A DNA stretch of 64,000 nt from CBDHFQ01 sp965262565 (GCA_965262565.1 CBDHFQ010000033.1:248001-312000); one strand, 5' to 3'. Counted from the stretch's first letter, positions 17,929 through 27,239 are shown. The notes: generated from the sequence alone by a model not told the origin. Numbers and translations: made by a program.

Positions 17929-18684
17929 TTAGTCCAAAAATGGAATATATTTTTGTATTTTATAATAAATAAATGCTGCTGCCATACCTGACAAATGGCC
18001 AAAATGGGAAATAGAGTCTGCTGCTCTCTCAATCCCTGCTATATCTACCAATACAAGCACAGCAGAAATTGTTCCTATCCCTAAAACGAACCATTTGGCC
18101 TTGATAGGGATGAGAAAATAAAAGTAAAACTTTTCTTCCGGATAGTTCAATGCAAAAGCAACCATGACACCAAATATAGCCCCTGAAGCCCCTAATACTG
18201 GAACGGATGAAGGGTCAAAAAAGGTTACCAGGAATCCACCTAAAATTCCACAAAATAAATAAAACTTTAAAAAACGTCGAGAGCCTAATATCATTTCTAC
18301 TGCCGGGCCTATAAAAAATAAGGCAACCATGTTGAACAACAAATGCATAATGCCTCCATGATTGAAAAACCAGGTAATAATTTGAACAGGCTTAAATTTG
18401 GCAGGCCCACTTAAGCGACCATCACTGTAATATTGTTTGGCTTCCCTTCGAAAAGAATCATCGCTATTGAATTGATCTTGATAATAGCCAGGTAAATACA
18501 TTTTAGTGAACCCTACATCTACCGTCTCTCTAAAACCTAATATGTTGGATTTATGTAGCTTAAAATAATCATTAGCTATTTGCCTCCCCTGATTGGATTG
18601 TACAACAAAAAGATTCAACCCAACATATACAACAATGTTAAGAATGATTAACTGTTGAACAATAGGAGTTATTCTAAGATTCAT
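17929..18684 (-). CDS. Rhomboid family intramembrane serine protease
   Basis: This 251-residue protein has six predicted membrane helices and all rhomboid signatures: GGIMHLLFNMVALFFIG with the helix 2 His and Asn, the catalytic Ser in VLGASGAIFGVMVAF, and the catalytic His in SHFGHLSGMAAAFIYY. Rhomboids cleave single-pass membrane proteins near the outer face of the inner membrane. It has an unusual charged loop of about 70 residues between the first and second helices (residues about 30-95). It is the first gene of the overlapping run that includes the degenerate rhomboid, EEP protein, glycosyltransferase and sigma factor. The substrate is unknown. Confidence 0.92.
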   Translation of the reverse strand: MNLRITPIVQQLIILNIVVYVGLNLFVVQSNQGRQIANDYFKLHKSNILGFRETVDVGFTKMYLPGYYQDQFNSDDSFRREAKQYYSDGRLSGPAKFKPVQIITWFFNHGGIMHLLFNMVALFFIGPAVEMILGSRRFLKFYLFCGILGGFLVTFFDPSSVPVLGASGAIFGVMVAFALNYPEEKFYFYFLIPIKAKWFVLGIGTISAVLVLVDIAGIERAADSISHFGHLSGMAAAFIYYKIQKYIPFLD

Positions 18685-18785
18685 ATAATCAACTTAAAAA
18701 CTATTATCTTCTTCAATATCAACTTATTAGCCTAGAGCAATCACTAATAAAGATTAACTGGATTGCCAGGAGATTTGTTTGTAGA

Positions 18786-20591
18786 CTATTTGAAATAATC
18801 TTCTAACTCTACAGTGGGAATCACTTTGAATGTGGGCGTACCATTAGGCGCAAAACTAGGAATCTCACATTGAAAAAGCTCCTTAACAATTCTATCCATC
18901 TCTATGATACTCAATTTTTGGCCCGAAGTTACAGCACTTTTCATTGAAATAGCTTTAGCGATAGCTTCTGTGATACGGGTTTGAAGATGGGTGGTGCCTG
19001 ATTCTTTAACTTCAGCTAAAATTTGCTCGAAAATATCTCTTATTCTACTGGTGGGGATTTCAGAAGGCGTCCCATATACAATGAGTGTATCCGGACCAAA
19101 ATCTTTCACTTCAAATCCCATATGAGTAATGGTTCGTTCTACTTCTTTGATAAGATGATAGTCCGACTGATTTAACTCCAGTGTTTGGGGAAATAATAAT
19201 TGCTGGCTGGGAATAGCACCATTTTTTCGAGTTTGAAAAAATCGTTCAAACAGAATGCGTTGATGAGCCAGATGTTGGTCTATGATGTAAAGTTTATTTT
19301 GATATTGAGTGATGATATAATTTTGTTGGAATTGTACCAATAATTCTGGCGAATCAGTTTCCTGTCTGTTCTTCTGGCTAAATAAGGGGGGAACCGGAGG
19401 GGAATGATCGGTGGAATTATTTGGCTGATGTAACTGATCGGAGTAATTATTTTGGTATAGGGGATCCCAGTGATTTCTAGTGGGGGAGAGGTTTTCCAAC
19501 TGTTTTTGCTGATAATTTTCTATGGTTTGAGCGTTTGCTGGCTGGGAATCATAAATGGTTTTAGCTAAGGTATTGCTCCCGAAATCAAATTGAGGTACGT
19601 TTAATGCATCTCCCAGTCCTCCTTTTGCTACACTCTTTAACAGCTCATAAATGGTCCGCTCATCATCGAATTTAATCTCGGTTTTTGTCGGATGAATATT
19701 TATATCGATATGTGAGGGATCTAATTCCAAAAATATACAATAGAATGGATGTGTATCTTTGGGAATAAAATCTTCATACACGGTAGCTAAAGCATGATGG
19801 AGTAAGCCGTTTTTGATGAATCGGCCGTTGACGAAGAAAAATTGATCTCCTTTCTTTTGTCTGAAGATAGACGGATCACCTACGACGCCCGAAATACGCA
19901 CGTATCCGGTAGATTCATTTACTTCGATCATCTTTCCTGATAGTTCCTCCCCCAGCAAAGAGGCTACTCTATCGCTAAGACTAGCAGGAGGAAGATCATA
20001 TACTTCTGTTTCGTTATGAGTAAAAGAAAAGGCGATATGTGGGTTGGGGATGGCTACCCGAATAAATTCCGTAAGGATGTGTCTTGTTTCTACAGGATTA
20101 GATTTTAAGAAGTTTCTCCTGGCAGGAGTGTTGTAGAAAAGATTGCTGACCTGGAAACACGAACCAGGATGACAAACACAGGCCTCTTGCTTGATCATTT
20201 TCCCTCCTTCTACTTCCACTTCTATACCTAATTCTTCAGAGTGCATTCTTGTACGAAGCTTTACTTGAGATACAGCGGAAATAGCGGCCAGGGCCTCACC
20301 TCTGAACCCCAGGGTTCGTATATTGAATATATCTTCTTGCACCCTGATCTTAGAGGTAGCATGCCTGGAAAAGCTCATCCTCGCATCGTGAGCACTCATA
20401 CCACTTCCATTATCACATACCTGAATTAATGCTTTCCCAGCATCCTTGATGAGAACATTGATTTCTGTTCCTCCGGCATCTATGGCATTTTCAAGTAATT
20501 CCTTTACTACCGATGAAGGCCTCTGCACCACTTCGCCTGCTGCAATCTGGTTGGCTATAACATCTGGCAGTAACTGTATTATATTTTGCAT
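18786..20591 (-). CDS. mutL: DNA mismatch repair protein MutL
   Basis: This 601-residue protein has the GHKL ATPase motifs NQIAAGEVVQRPSSVVKELLENAIDAG (about 13-39), DNGSGM and RTLGFRGEALAAISAV in the first 110 residues, the transducer domain to about 330, a Gln/Asn/Pro-rich linker, and a C-terminal dimerisation domain. MutL couples mismatch recognition by MutS to strand removal. The C-terminal endonuclease motif, DQHAxxE in nicking MutLs, reads DQHLAHQ (about 436-442), and the zinc-site CPHGRP reads APNGTP (about 579-584), so nicking activity is doubtful. The gene lies 101 bases upstream of the rhomboid gene on the same strand. Confidence 0.96.
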   Translation of the reverse strand: MQNIIQLLPDVIANQIAAGEVVQRPSSVVKELLENAIDAGGTEINVLIKDAGKALIQVCDNGSGMSAHDARMSFSRHATSKIRVQEDIFNIRTLGFRGEALAAISAVSQVKLRTRMHSEELGIEVEVEGGKMIKQEACVCHPGSCFQVSNLFYNTPARRNFLKSNPVETRHILTEFIRVAIPNPHIAFSFTHNETEVYDLPPASLSDRVASLLGEELSGKMIEVNESTGYVRISGVVGDPSIFRQKKGDQFFFVNGRFIKNGLLHHALATVYEDFIPKDTHPFYCIFLELDPSHIDINIHPTKTEIKFDDERTIYELLKSVAKGGLGDALNVPQFDFGSNTLAKTIYDSQPANAQTIENYQQKQLENLSPTRNHWDPLYQNNYSDQLHQPNNSTDHSPPVPPLFSQKNRQETDSPELLVQFQQNYIITQYQNKLYIIDQHLAHQRILFERFFQTRKNGAIPSQQLLFPQTLELNQSDYHLIKEVERTITHMGFEVKDFGPDTLIVYGTPSEIPTSRIRDIFEQILAEVKESGTTHLQTRITEAIAKAISMKSAVTSGQKLSIIEMDRIVKELFQCEIPSFAPNGTPTFKVIPTVELEDYFK

Positions 20592-20967
20592 ATTTTCAAT
20601 CCGAACAAGCTATATAAGCTAATAAGTTTATTAAAACTTACGCTAAGCAGAATGTTATGAATTTGTAAAAAATAGAGATATGTGGATTTGGAAAATTAAT
20701 GTACATGATCTCTTGCACCGCATTTGTCATTCACTACAATCATCCTCTTGATAGATTATGGCTTTTGAATAAACTTCAAATTTAAAATTTTTATAAATAA
20801 ATTCCAGTTTTTGAATGAAAATTTCCTCAAAGATATGAATTCAACATTTTTATGCATTTGTATCATAATAACTTTTACTTTCTTTGGGCTTACATAAAGT
20901 GTTCTCTGTTGTAAGCATCGATAGTTGATCATTAGAGCACTTACCTCAACTTTAATCTTAAGGATTT
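20592..20967. other. Intergenic region between divergent mutL and rnhA
   Basis: This 376-base AT-rich stretch separates two divergent genes and must hold both promoters. I see no open frame worth calling, no tRNA-like structure and no clear TAnnTTTG element in a convincing position. Confidence 0.6.
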
Positions 20968-21438
20968 ATGCGAATCATTGTATATACTGATGGAGGTTCT
21001 CTGGGAAATCCAGGGCCTGGAGGCTATGGAGTAGTAATGAGATATGGAAGCTCTTATCGAAAGGAATTATCAGAGGGATTTAGGAAGACGACTAATAATC
21101 GGATGGAGTTATTGGCCGTAATTCGCGCATTGGAATCCATGAAGAAAGAGGGATTAGAAATAGATATATACACTGATTCTCAATATGTGATGAATTCAGT
21201 GGAGAAGGGTTGGGTATTCAATTGGGAGAAAAAGGGATTTAAGGGGAAGAAAAATGCAGACCTTTGGAAGCGATTCTTACCTTTATATGGAAAGCACAGG
21301 ATTAAATTTCATTGGGTAAAAGGACACAGCGGCGTTCCCGACAATGAAAGATGTGATGTTCTCGCCAAAGCCGCAGCTAGCGGCCCGAGACCTACGTTAA
21401 CTATAGATGAGGTCTATGAATCTGGCCAGGCTGGTTAG
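20968..21438 (+). CDS. rnhA: Ribonuclease HI
   Basis: This 156-residue protein cleaves the RNA strand of RNA-DNA hybrids. The four metal-binding acids are present: Asp8 (YTDGGSLGNPGPGGYG), Glu47 (NNRMELLAV), Asp70 (YTDSQYVMNSV) and Asp130 (NERCDVLA), along with the helper His120 in WVKGHSG. The basic segment FNWEKKGFKGKKNADLWKRF corresponds to the substrate-handling helix of the E. coli type. Length is normal for the family. It is a single gene, with 110 bases to the next gene on the same strand. Confidence 0.96.
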   Translation: MRIIVYTDGGSLGNPGPGGYGVVMRYGSSYRKELSEGFRKTTNNRMELLAVIRALESMKKEGLEIDIYTDSQYVMNSVEKGWVFNWEKKGFKGKKNADLWKRFLPLYGKHRIKFHWVKGHSGVPDNERCDVLAKAAASGPRPTLTIDEVYESGQAG

Positions 21439-21548
21439 ATATCTAATGTTGATCATTTTCTTTTTATTGACATTATTCTCTTTGCATTCGAATAATTAGG
21501 GTTGATGAACAGTTATTTGTTATAGAAGCTGATAAAAGCCAATCATGT

Positions 21549-23933
21549 ATGAGTAATAAATATTTATTCTTTTTCTTTTTATCCTTAATTATATGCTCAC
21601 CTAAGGGATTTTCCCAAATTCAGGCTCAGTATAGGATAGAACTCGTAAGCCAATTATCTTATGAGGTTGATCTGAATGATATTTGGGCCTATGTAGCACC
21701 TGATGGGACGGAATATGCCTTAGTAGGAACTACAGAAGGTGTTTCTATTGTAGATTTAAGTGAACCACTTGAGCCAGAGGAAGTAGCTTTTATTCCCGGA
21801 GCTAGTTCGTCATGGAGAGACATGAAGACCTATAGAGAGTTTGCCTACATTTCGAATGAAACGGCTAATGGAATTAACATACTTGATCTATCTGATTTGC
21901 CTAATGCTGTAGGCTCGAAGGATGTAATTATTTCTAATGTATCTACAAGCCATAATTTATATGTGGATAACGGACAACTATTTGTGGTGGGATTGACCTC
22001 AGGTATTTTCAATGGAGGAATGATGGTGTGGGAGTTAGAGCCAGATCCTTTCAACCCTCAATTAGTTGGCGTATACGATCGGACATATGTTCACGATGTA
22101 TTTGTGAGAGATGGTAAAGCTTATACTGCGGAACTTGGGAGAGGATTGACTATCCTGGACATCAGTAGTCCGGAGGAGATAGAATTAGTAGGTAATAGGG
22201 ACTATGTTTCAGCTTTTACCCACAATACATGGTTAAACGATGCTGGCACGGTATGTTTTACCACAGATGAAAGACAGGGAGCCAGCATAAGAGCCTGGGA
22301 TATTACAAACCCTGAAAATATAGTTCAGGTAGATAGTATTCAGGCTAGTCTTAGTGGAGGTGCTTCTGCTCCTCACAATGTCCATGTGTTCAACGATTTT
22401 CTGGTTTCTTCCTATTATCGAGATGGCATTCAGATTGTAGATGCAAGCAGACCCCATAATCTCATCGAAGTAGGATTTTTCGATACTAGTCCAGATGAGG
22501 GGGCTGGATTTTCAGGTTGCTGGGGAGCTTATCCATTTCTTCCTTCAGGTTTAATTCTGGCCACAGACATTCAGCAAGGGTTATTTGTCTTAGAACCAGA
22601 ATATGTCAGAGGAGCTTATTTTGAAGGATTAGTATTAGATGCAAATACTGAAGAACCCCTGGATCAAGTTCAAATTCAATTCATCGGGCAGGATATAACG
22701 AGCTTTACAGACGAGGAAGGTAATTTTGCAACAGGATCTGCAGAAAGCGGTAACTTTCAGGTCGTATTTTCTCGATTTGGATATAAAGTAGATACCATTG
22801 AGATCCAATTAGAAAATGGTGTATTGACGGAAGAAGAAATCAAACTTACCCCAGGTGATAATAACCCCATAGAAATTGTTGTGATAGATGCAATTTCAGG
22901 AAGTCCTATTCCAGATGCCCAGGTGAGGCTGGGTCCTGCTTTTGGTGAGTTCGGATCTGTTGATTTCTTTACTAATCAGGTGGGGCTCGTATCTTCCGAA
23001 ATTGTTCAATCCCAATACAATGTCATTGTCGGAAAATGGGGATTTAGGACAGAAGCCACTATTTTAAATTTCGATGGAAACGAAGGTCGTATAACTTTTG
23101 AGTTGCAGCAGGGATTTTATGACGATTTCTCTTTGGATTTTGGCTGGAGTACTTCCTCGAATGCATTAACAGGGGATTGGGTAAGAGAAATTCCTAATGG
23201 TACAGATTATTTCGATATTCCCATGAATCCTGGAATAGATGCGGAAGGTGATTTAGGCTCTTTTGCTTTTGTTACCGGAAATACTGGAGTAGATTTCGAA
23301 GATGATGATGTGGATAGTGGTAGAGTTATTTTGCAATCTCCTATTTTTGATCTGAGCAATATTGACAATCCCGTTTTGAAATATAGATGGTGGTTTATCA
23401 ATTTTATTCCATTTACTCCGGGAAATTCAGGGAATGATTCTTTGGTGGTACAATTGTCAAATGGAGAGGAAGTGGTAACAGTAAATGCCCATAGAGATGG
23501 TTTTGCCAATAGATGGATACAGGAAGAAATTCGTATTGAAGAATTTATTTCGCCTACTGCTGAAATGTCTTTGATTGTAATGACCTCTGACAATACGCCA
23601 GATAATATCGTAGAGGCTGGATTTGACGTTTTTGAAATAGAAGGCGAAATAGCTACTTCCCTGGAACCAGAAATTTCTGATACACCATCTTTTACCTTAT
23701 TTCCAATACCGGTAGAGGATCAACTGACTATAAAAGCTAATTTGTCTATCAATGCTAGCGCTTCTGAGGTGACATTAAATATATATACGATCACTGGCGT
23801 TTTAGTATCCAGCACTAATTGGAATGTGAATCAAGGATTATTAAATATAGATTTTCCTTTTTCCCATGGAGTTTATATTGCAGAGATAAAAAGTCCCGGA
23901 AGAGAAATGTTTCACATCAAGTTTTTCAAATAG
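21549..23933 (+). CDS. Choice-of-anchor B (LVIVD-repeat) surface protein with T9SS sorting domain
   Basis: This 794-residue exported protein has a signal peptide (about 1-23, GFSQ), a propeller-like LVIVD/choice-of-anchor B domain (about 28-355, repeats such as GVSIVDLSEP, INILDLSD and LTILDISSP), and two successive carboxypeptidase-regulatory-like beta domains (about 357-520, starting with AYFEGLVLDANTEEPLDQVQIQF). A MAM-like jelly-roll region follows (about 525-705, DDFSLDFGWSTSSNALTGDW). A C-terminal type A sorting domain (about 715-794, FTLFPIPVEDQLTIKAN to GVYIAEIKS) should route it through the type IX secretion system to the cell surface. The ligand or substrate is unknown. It stands alone downstream of rnhA. 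Confidence 0.88.
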   Translation: MSNKYLFFFFLSLIICSPKGFSQIQAQYRIELVSQLSYEVDLNDIWAYVAPDGTEYALVGTTEGVSIVDLSEPLEPEEVAFIPGASSSWRDMKTYREFAYISNETANGINILDLSDLPNAVGSKDVIISNVSTSHNLYVDNGQLFVVGLTSGIFNGGMMVWELEPDPFNPQLVGVYDRTYVHDVFVRDGKAYTAELGRGLTILDISSPEEIELVGNRDYVSAFTHNTWLNDAGTVCFTTDERQGASIRAWDITNPENIVQVDSIQASLSGGASAPHNVHVFNDFLVSSYYRDGIQIVDASRPHNLIEVGFFDTSPDEGAGFSGCWGAYPFLPSGLILATDIQQGLFVLEPEYVRGAYFEGLVLDANTEEPLDQVQIQFIGQDITSFTDEEGNFATGSAESGNFQVVFSRFGYKVDTIEIQLENGVLTEEEIKLTPGDNNPIEIVVIDAISGSPIPDAQVRLGPAFGEFGSVDFFTNQVGLVSSEIVQSQYNVIVGKWGFRTEATILNFDGNEGRITFELQQGFYDDFSLDFGWSTSSNALTGDWVREIPNGTDYFDIPMNPGIDAEGDLGSFAFVTGNTGVDFEDDDVDSGRVILQSPIFDLSNIDNPVLKYRWWFINFIPFTPGNSGNDSLVVQLSNGEEVVTVNAHRDGFANRWIQEEIRIEEFISPTAEMSLIVMTSDNTPDNIVEAGFDVFEIEGEIATSLEPEISDTPSFTLFPIPVEDQLTIKANLSINASASEVTLNIYTITGVLVSSTNWNVNQGLLNIDFPFSHGVYIAEIKSPGREMFHIKFFK

Positions 23934-24067
23934 CGTAGGTTAGCTTAATCATTAGTGCTATTTCAACCTTTTTAATTGTGGTAGGTAGATTTACTTCATT
24001 TTTATTTAAGAATGGGATAGGAACTTTTATTTTAAATAAAAAGATAATTTCACTATATTAAATTGAG

Positions 24068-24331
24068 TTGAAAGTATTTCTGTTTGCCGTATTGTTAATT
24101 ATATGCTCCGTGAAAAAAACGTTACTAATTTTAGGTATTTTTAGTATTTCTGTAGGATTCACAATGTTATTTAAACATCATCAAGTAAGTGAATCTAACA
24201 AGGAACAAAGGATACCTCCTCCTCCCTTAAAGAGATTTTCTCAGATGACTAAACCGAATGAAATTGCCCAGTTTTTAAAGGTATCTTCAGGGCAAATGGA
24301 TCAGCCCTTATCAGCTCATAAAAAAAATTGA
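24068..24331 (+). CDS. Small hypothetical single-span membrane protein
   Basis: The open frame of up to 87 residues begins at a TTG (24068); a GTG at 24110 followed by a typical Lys-Lys-hydrophobic start (VKKTLLILGIFSISVGFTML) looks more natural and would give 73 residues. One membrane segment or signal anchor is followed by a short hydrophilic tail with four consecutive Pro residues and no recognised domain. It lies 134 bases after the T9SS protein. The case for a real gene is moderate: the hydrophobic start is sensible, but there is no overlap, operon or homologue to support it. Confidence 0.4.
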   Translation: MKVFLFAVLLIICSVKKTLLILGIFSISVGFTMLFKHHQVSESNKEQRIPPPPLKRFSQMTKPNEIAQFLKVSSGQMDQPLSAHKKN

Positions 24332-24525
24332 TGCTTAAATTGTGAGTGATTTGCTTTGAGCTATTTTGGTTTATAGTAATTTCTATGAAGATAAGTATCT
24401 GATTGAATGAGCTTTGAATTTTTTTTTTATAAAAGTATCTCTTGTTTGCATAGTTATTGCTTAATATAATTTATTGTACTTTACAGCGTTTAAAATTCTG
24501 GTAGTACCCTAGCAATAGACCAAGT

Positions 24526-25101
24526 ATGAGAGAATTTTTCCTTTTATGTTGCTTGCTCTTTTCAGTAATAACAAATTATGCCCAGAATGAATGGTTTATA
24601 TCATTTGGGAAGACTACTGATGAAGTAAAAAATTATTTGTCTAGTAAAGATTATTTTAGGTTAATCAAGGAAGATCCAGAAATGGGACGTGTTTTAGCAA
24701 TTCTTGACGAAGGAAATCAAGTAGAATATGTCTTCCAGGCAGATAAATTGTTTGCTACTTCTATGAGAAAAGAGTATGCTTCAAAAACGGAAGCTAAAGT
24801 AAGAATGCAGAATTGCCTGGAATATATGGATGCCATTAGTAAGGAAGATGTAGTGAGATCTACTGATGGACCTACCATTTGTTATACTGCTTCCGCTAAA
24901 AAACGGATAGTTAAATTATTTGTAATGAATGATGCTTCTTCTAAGGACGGTGCCCAGGTATTACAATTGACAGCTATAAGTAGTGCACATGCAGATAAAA
25001 TAGGTGATAATAAATTCTACACTGATATCGGATTGATGGCGAAACCTGTCACTTTGGGAAATGATAAATCTTCCATTACAGCTGAGAATAAGATGGATTA
25101 A
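24526..25101 (+). CDS. Secreted hypothetical protein
   Basis: This 191-residue protein has a clear signal peptide (about 1-19, ending TNYAQ) and a mature part of mixed alpha/beta character starting WFISFGKTTDEVKNYLSSKDYF. A pattern of FGKTTDEVKNYL followed later by an RVLAILDEG strand resembles small periplasmic domains in which a protein shortens its input to follow a nutrient or ion, but I cannot place it in a family. Two Cys residues in the mature part (CLEYMDA, TICYTAS) could form a disulfide. It converges on the DASS transporter gene with 7 bases between the stops. Confidence 0.65.
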   Translation: MREFFLLCCLLFSVITNYAQNEWFISFGKTTDEVKNYLSSKDYFRLIKEDPEMGRVLAILDEGNQVEYVFQADKLFATSMRKEYASKTEAKVRMQNCLEYMDAISKEDVVRSTDGPTICYTASAKKRIVKLFVMNDASSKDGAQVLQLTAISSAHADKIGDNKFYTDIGLMAKPVTLGNDKSSITAENKMD

Positions 25102-25108
25102 AGCCAAG

Positions 25109-26515
25109 TTAGTGCTGCAATATCCATATGTATCCATAAATTATGATTGGACATAGAATTAACGTTACCAGTCCCAATGAATAAAAATCTGATTGTTTAA
25201 GTAATCCTGTGCTAAATGCTATGGCATTAGGTGGCGTGGATACTGGAAGAAGTAAAGCAGTAGAAGCCGTTATTCCTATGATCATTATGGCCCATGTCTC
25301 ATAGCCAACTAATAATATACCTGCAATTGGGATAAAAATAGAAGATGTAGCCGTATTACTCATGATATTAGAGAATATGGCTGTGGCATAAGCAAACGCT
25401 AATAAAGTGATAAAAACAGGTAAATCATTTATTTGCAGTTTACTGATAAAAAATTCTGCTAATCCTGTGTCAATCAAAGCAATCCCTAAAGCAAGTCCTC
25501 CAGCTACCAGCATCAATGTATCCCACGGAAGGCTTCTTACTGTATCCTGTTTTATTACTCCCGAAATCGTAAGGGTTACTATAGGAATTCCTGCAACTAC
25601 TGAGGCAGAGATGTGATGCCAAGGCTGTGAAATCCATAATCCTATAGTAATGAGAAGCGTAAGTCCTACGATCCATCGATCCAGAATATCTATATGCTCT
25701 TTTTTATTGAATAAACGATCCATATGGATGTGCTCACTTGAAGGGACAGGATAGATGAATTTTAAATACGCCCACATTCCCAATGTGAACAGTACAGCCA
25801 ATGGTGTACCGTATAGCATCCATTGAAGAAAATCAATTTCTATTCCAATATTTGATAAGGCACCTACTGCTATGGCATTCGGAGGGCTTCCAATAATGGT
25901 CCCTATTCCCCCCAACGCTGCTGCAGAAGGAATCCCCAATAATAATCTCTTACGCATAGGATTATGCTCATCCTCTTCTTTGATTAATGGAAGAACTGTA
26001 GCGATCATCATAGCAGTAGTAGCAGTATTAGACATGATCATTGAAGCCAGCATGGTCGTTAACATGATTCCTAAGCTGAAGTAGTTGGGATTGGAACCAA
26101 AAATTCTGGCACTTACCAGAAAGAGGGCCTTATCCATTTGGGTCTTTTTCATTCCCTCAGCAATAAAAAAACCTCCTAACATTAACCATATAACTGGACT
26201 GGACCATGTATTTACATATTTAGATACATCCTGAGGATCGCTATTTATGTATTCATTCCCCAGCGTCCAAACTTCAAAACCTATGATGAGTATTCCTACA
26301 GCATAAGGTGGAATAGCTTCGGTGACCCAAAGGCCTACAGCTAAACAGAAAAGAAATAGAATATAAGTAGTGGAATCTGAGAAGGAGGGTTCATGGAACA
26401 GGTAGGTAAGCCAAGCGGCTAACAAAATAGTACAAATAAACCATAATGCCTTCCATCGGATTTTCCATACACGGCCCTTGTAGTGAATCAGGGCAGCATG
26501 TCTAGAGTCTGCCAT
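25109..26515 (-). CDS. DASS/SLC13-family sodium-coupled anion transporter
   Basis: This 468-residue inner-membrane protein has about 11-12 membrane segments and the two inverted-repeat SNT motifs of the DASS family: MSNTATTAMMIATVLPLI in the first half and IMSNTATSSIFIPIAGILL in the second. The segment after the second motif contains STPPNAIAFSTGLL, and GSPPNAIAVGALSNIG follows the first; these belong to the sodium and substrate site. DASS members import dicarboxylates, citrate, sulfate or phosphate with sodium; which one cannot be decided here. The N-terminus has a basic cytoplasmic segment (about 1-24) before the first helix. No regulator is adjacent. Confidence 0.9.
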   Translation of the reverse strand: MADSRHAALIHYKGRVWKIRWKALWFICTILLAAWLTYLFHEPSFSDSTTYILFLFCLAVGLWVTEAIPPYAVGILIIGFEVWTLGNEYINSDPQDVSKYVNTWSSPVIWLMLGGFFIAEGMKKTQMDKALFLVSARIFGSNPNYFSLGIMLTTMLASMIMSNTATTAMMIATVLPLIKEEDEHNPMRKRLLLGIPSAAALGGIGTIIGSPPNAIAVGALSNIGIEIDFLQWMLYGTPLAVLFTLGMWAYLKFIYPVPSSEHIHMDRLFNKKEHIDILDRWIVGLTLLITIGLWISQPWHHISASVVAGIPIVTLTISGVIKQDTVRSLPWDTLMLVAGGLALGIALIDTGLAEFFISKLQINDLPVFITLLAFAYATAIFSNIMSNTATSSIFIPIAGILLVGYETWAIMIIGITASTALLLPVSTPPNAIAFSTGLLKQSDFYSLGLVTLILCPIIIYGYIWILQH

Positions 26516-26652
26516 ATGCTTTTTGTTGTAAAAAGAGACTTTTTACGAAAAGACAGCTGCAAACTGAAGTAATTTTAATTATAGATAAACAATTATTCTT
26601 AATGCGGAAAGTGATTTATATCATTTTCTTTAAATCCTTGCAGGTAAACAAA

Positions 26653-26684
26653 AAGAGGCTGAGCCTAATTAAAGGCAGCCTCTT
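26653..26684 (-). terminator. Intrinsic terminator after the DUF7948-like gene
   Basis: A perfect 9-base stem (AAGAGGCTG at 26653-26661, CAGCCTCTT at 26676-26684) has a 14-base loop. Read on the minus strand, it is followed by TTTTTGTTT and lies 30 bases after the stop of the minus-strand gene ending at 26715. Confidence 0.75.
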
Positions 26685-26714
26685 ATTTATAGGATGTGTA
26701 TAATTATTCGCTTA

Positions 26715-27239
26715 CTAATACATAATCATCGTTGTTTGAGGCTGATCAAGACCTCTGCTCGTTTGTGGAGGAAGTGAACTGTGAACTGACTTCATTTCAA
26801 TAGTCAACACCTGAGACATTTCGTAGGGCCCAATTTCAATAGAAACTCGATGATCAGTAAGGACAAAATGAGCTTCTATATCTATTCTGTTACCATTGGC
26901 ATCTTCTTGATATGCTATTGGTGCTGATTCGAATATAGATTCTAATGAATTAATAATGGCAACTCCTCCATTAGCCATTAACTCAATGTTGTCGCAATTT
27001 TCAAATGATAATTGAATGGCAGATACATCACCTCCTGGAAAGACTTCGAATTCGTATCTTTGCTCCTGCATCATCTCATTTCCTCTGGATTCAAAAAATA
27101 CGGAGGGGTAGTTGATTAAATGAATATTTTCATAGTAGTGTTCTTTCACTTCTACGGTTCCGTTTTGACCAAATACATTGAAAGCTGCGGTAGTAATGCT
27201 AATTAGCAAAGTGGTGAATAGTATCTGTTGGCGAAGCAT
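26715..27239 (-). CDS. Secreted stand-alone DUF7948-like domain protein
   Basis: This 174-residue protein has a signal peptide (about 1-24, ending NVFGQ). The mature part contains YPSVFFESRGNEMMQEQRYEFEVFPGGDVSAIQLSFENCDNIEL, then ESAPIAYQEDANGNRIDI and VSIEIGPYEMSQVLTIE. This order matches the domain (DUF7948 type) that normally precedes SBBP beta-propeller repeats in large secreted proteins. Here it stands alone, with no propeller or sorting domain after it, and ends in a short tail. The domain call is from remembered pattern, not a search. A terminator follows. Its role is unknown. Confidence 0.65.
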   Translation of the reverse strand: MLRQQILFTTLLISITTAAFNVFGQNGTVEVKEHYYENIHLINYPSVFFESRGNEMMQEQRYEFEVFPGGDVSAIQLSFENCDNIELMANGGVAIINSLESIFESAPIAYQEDANGNRIDIEAHFVLTDHRVSIEIGPYEMSQVLTIEMKSVHSSLPPQTSRGLDQPQTTMIMY

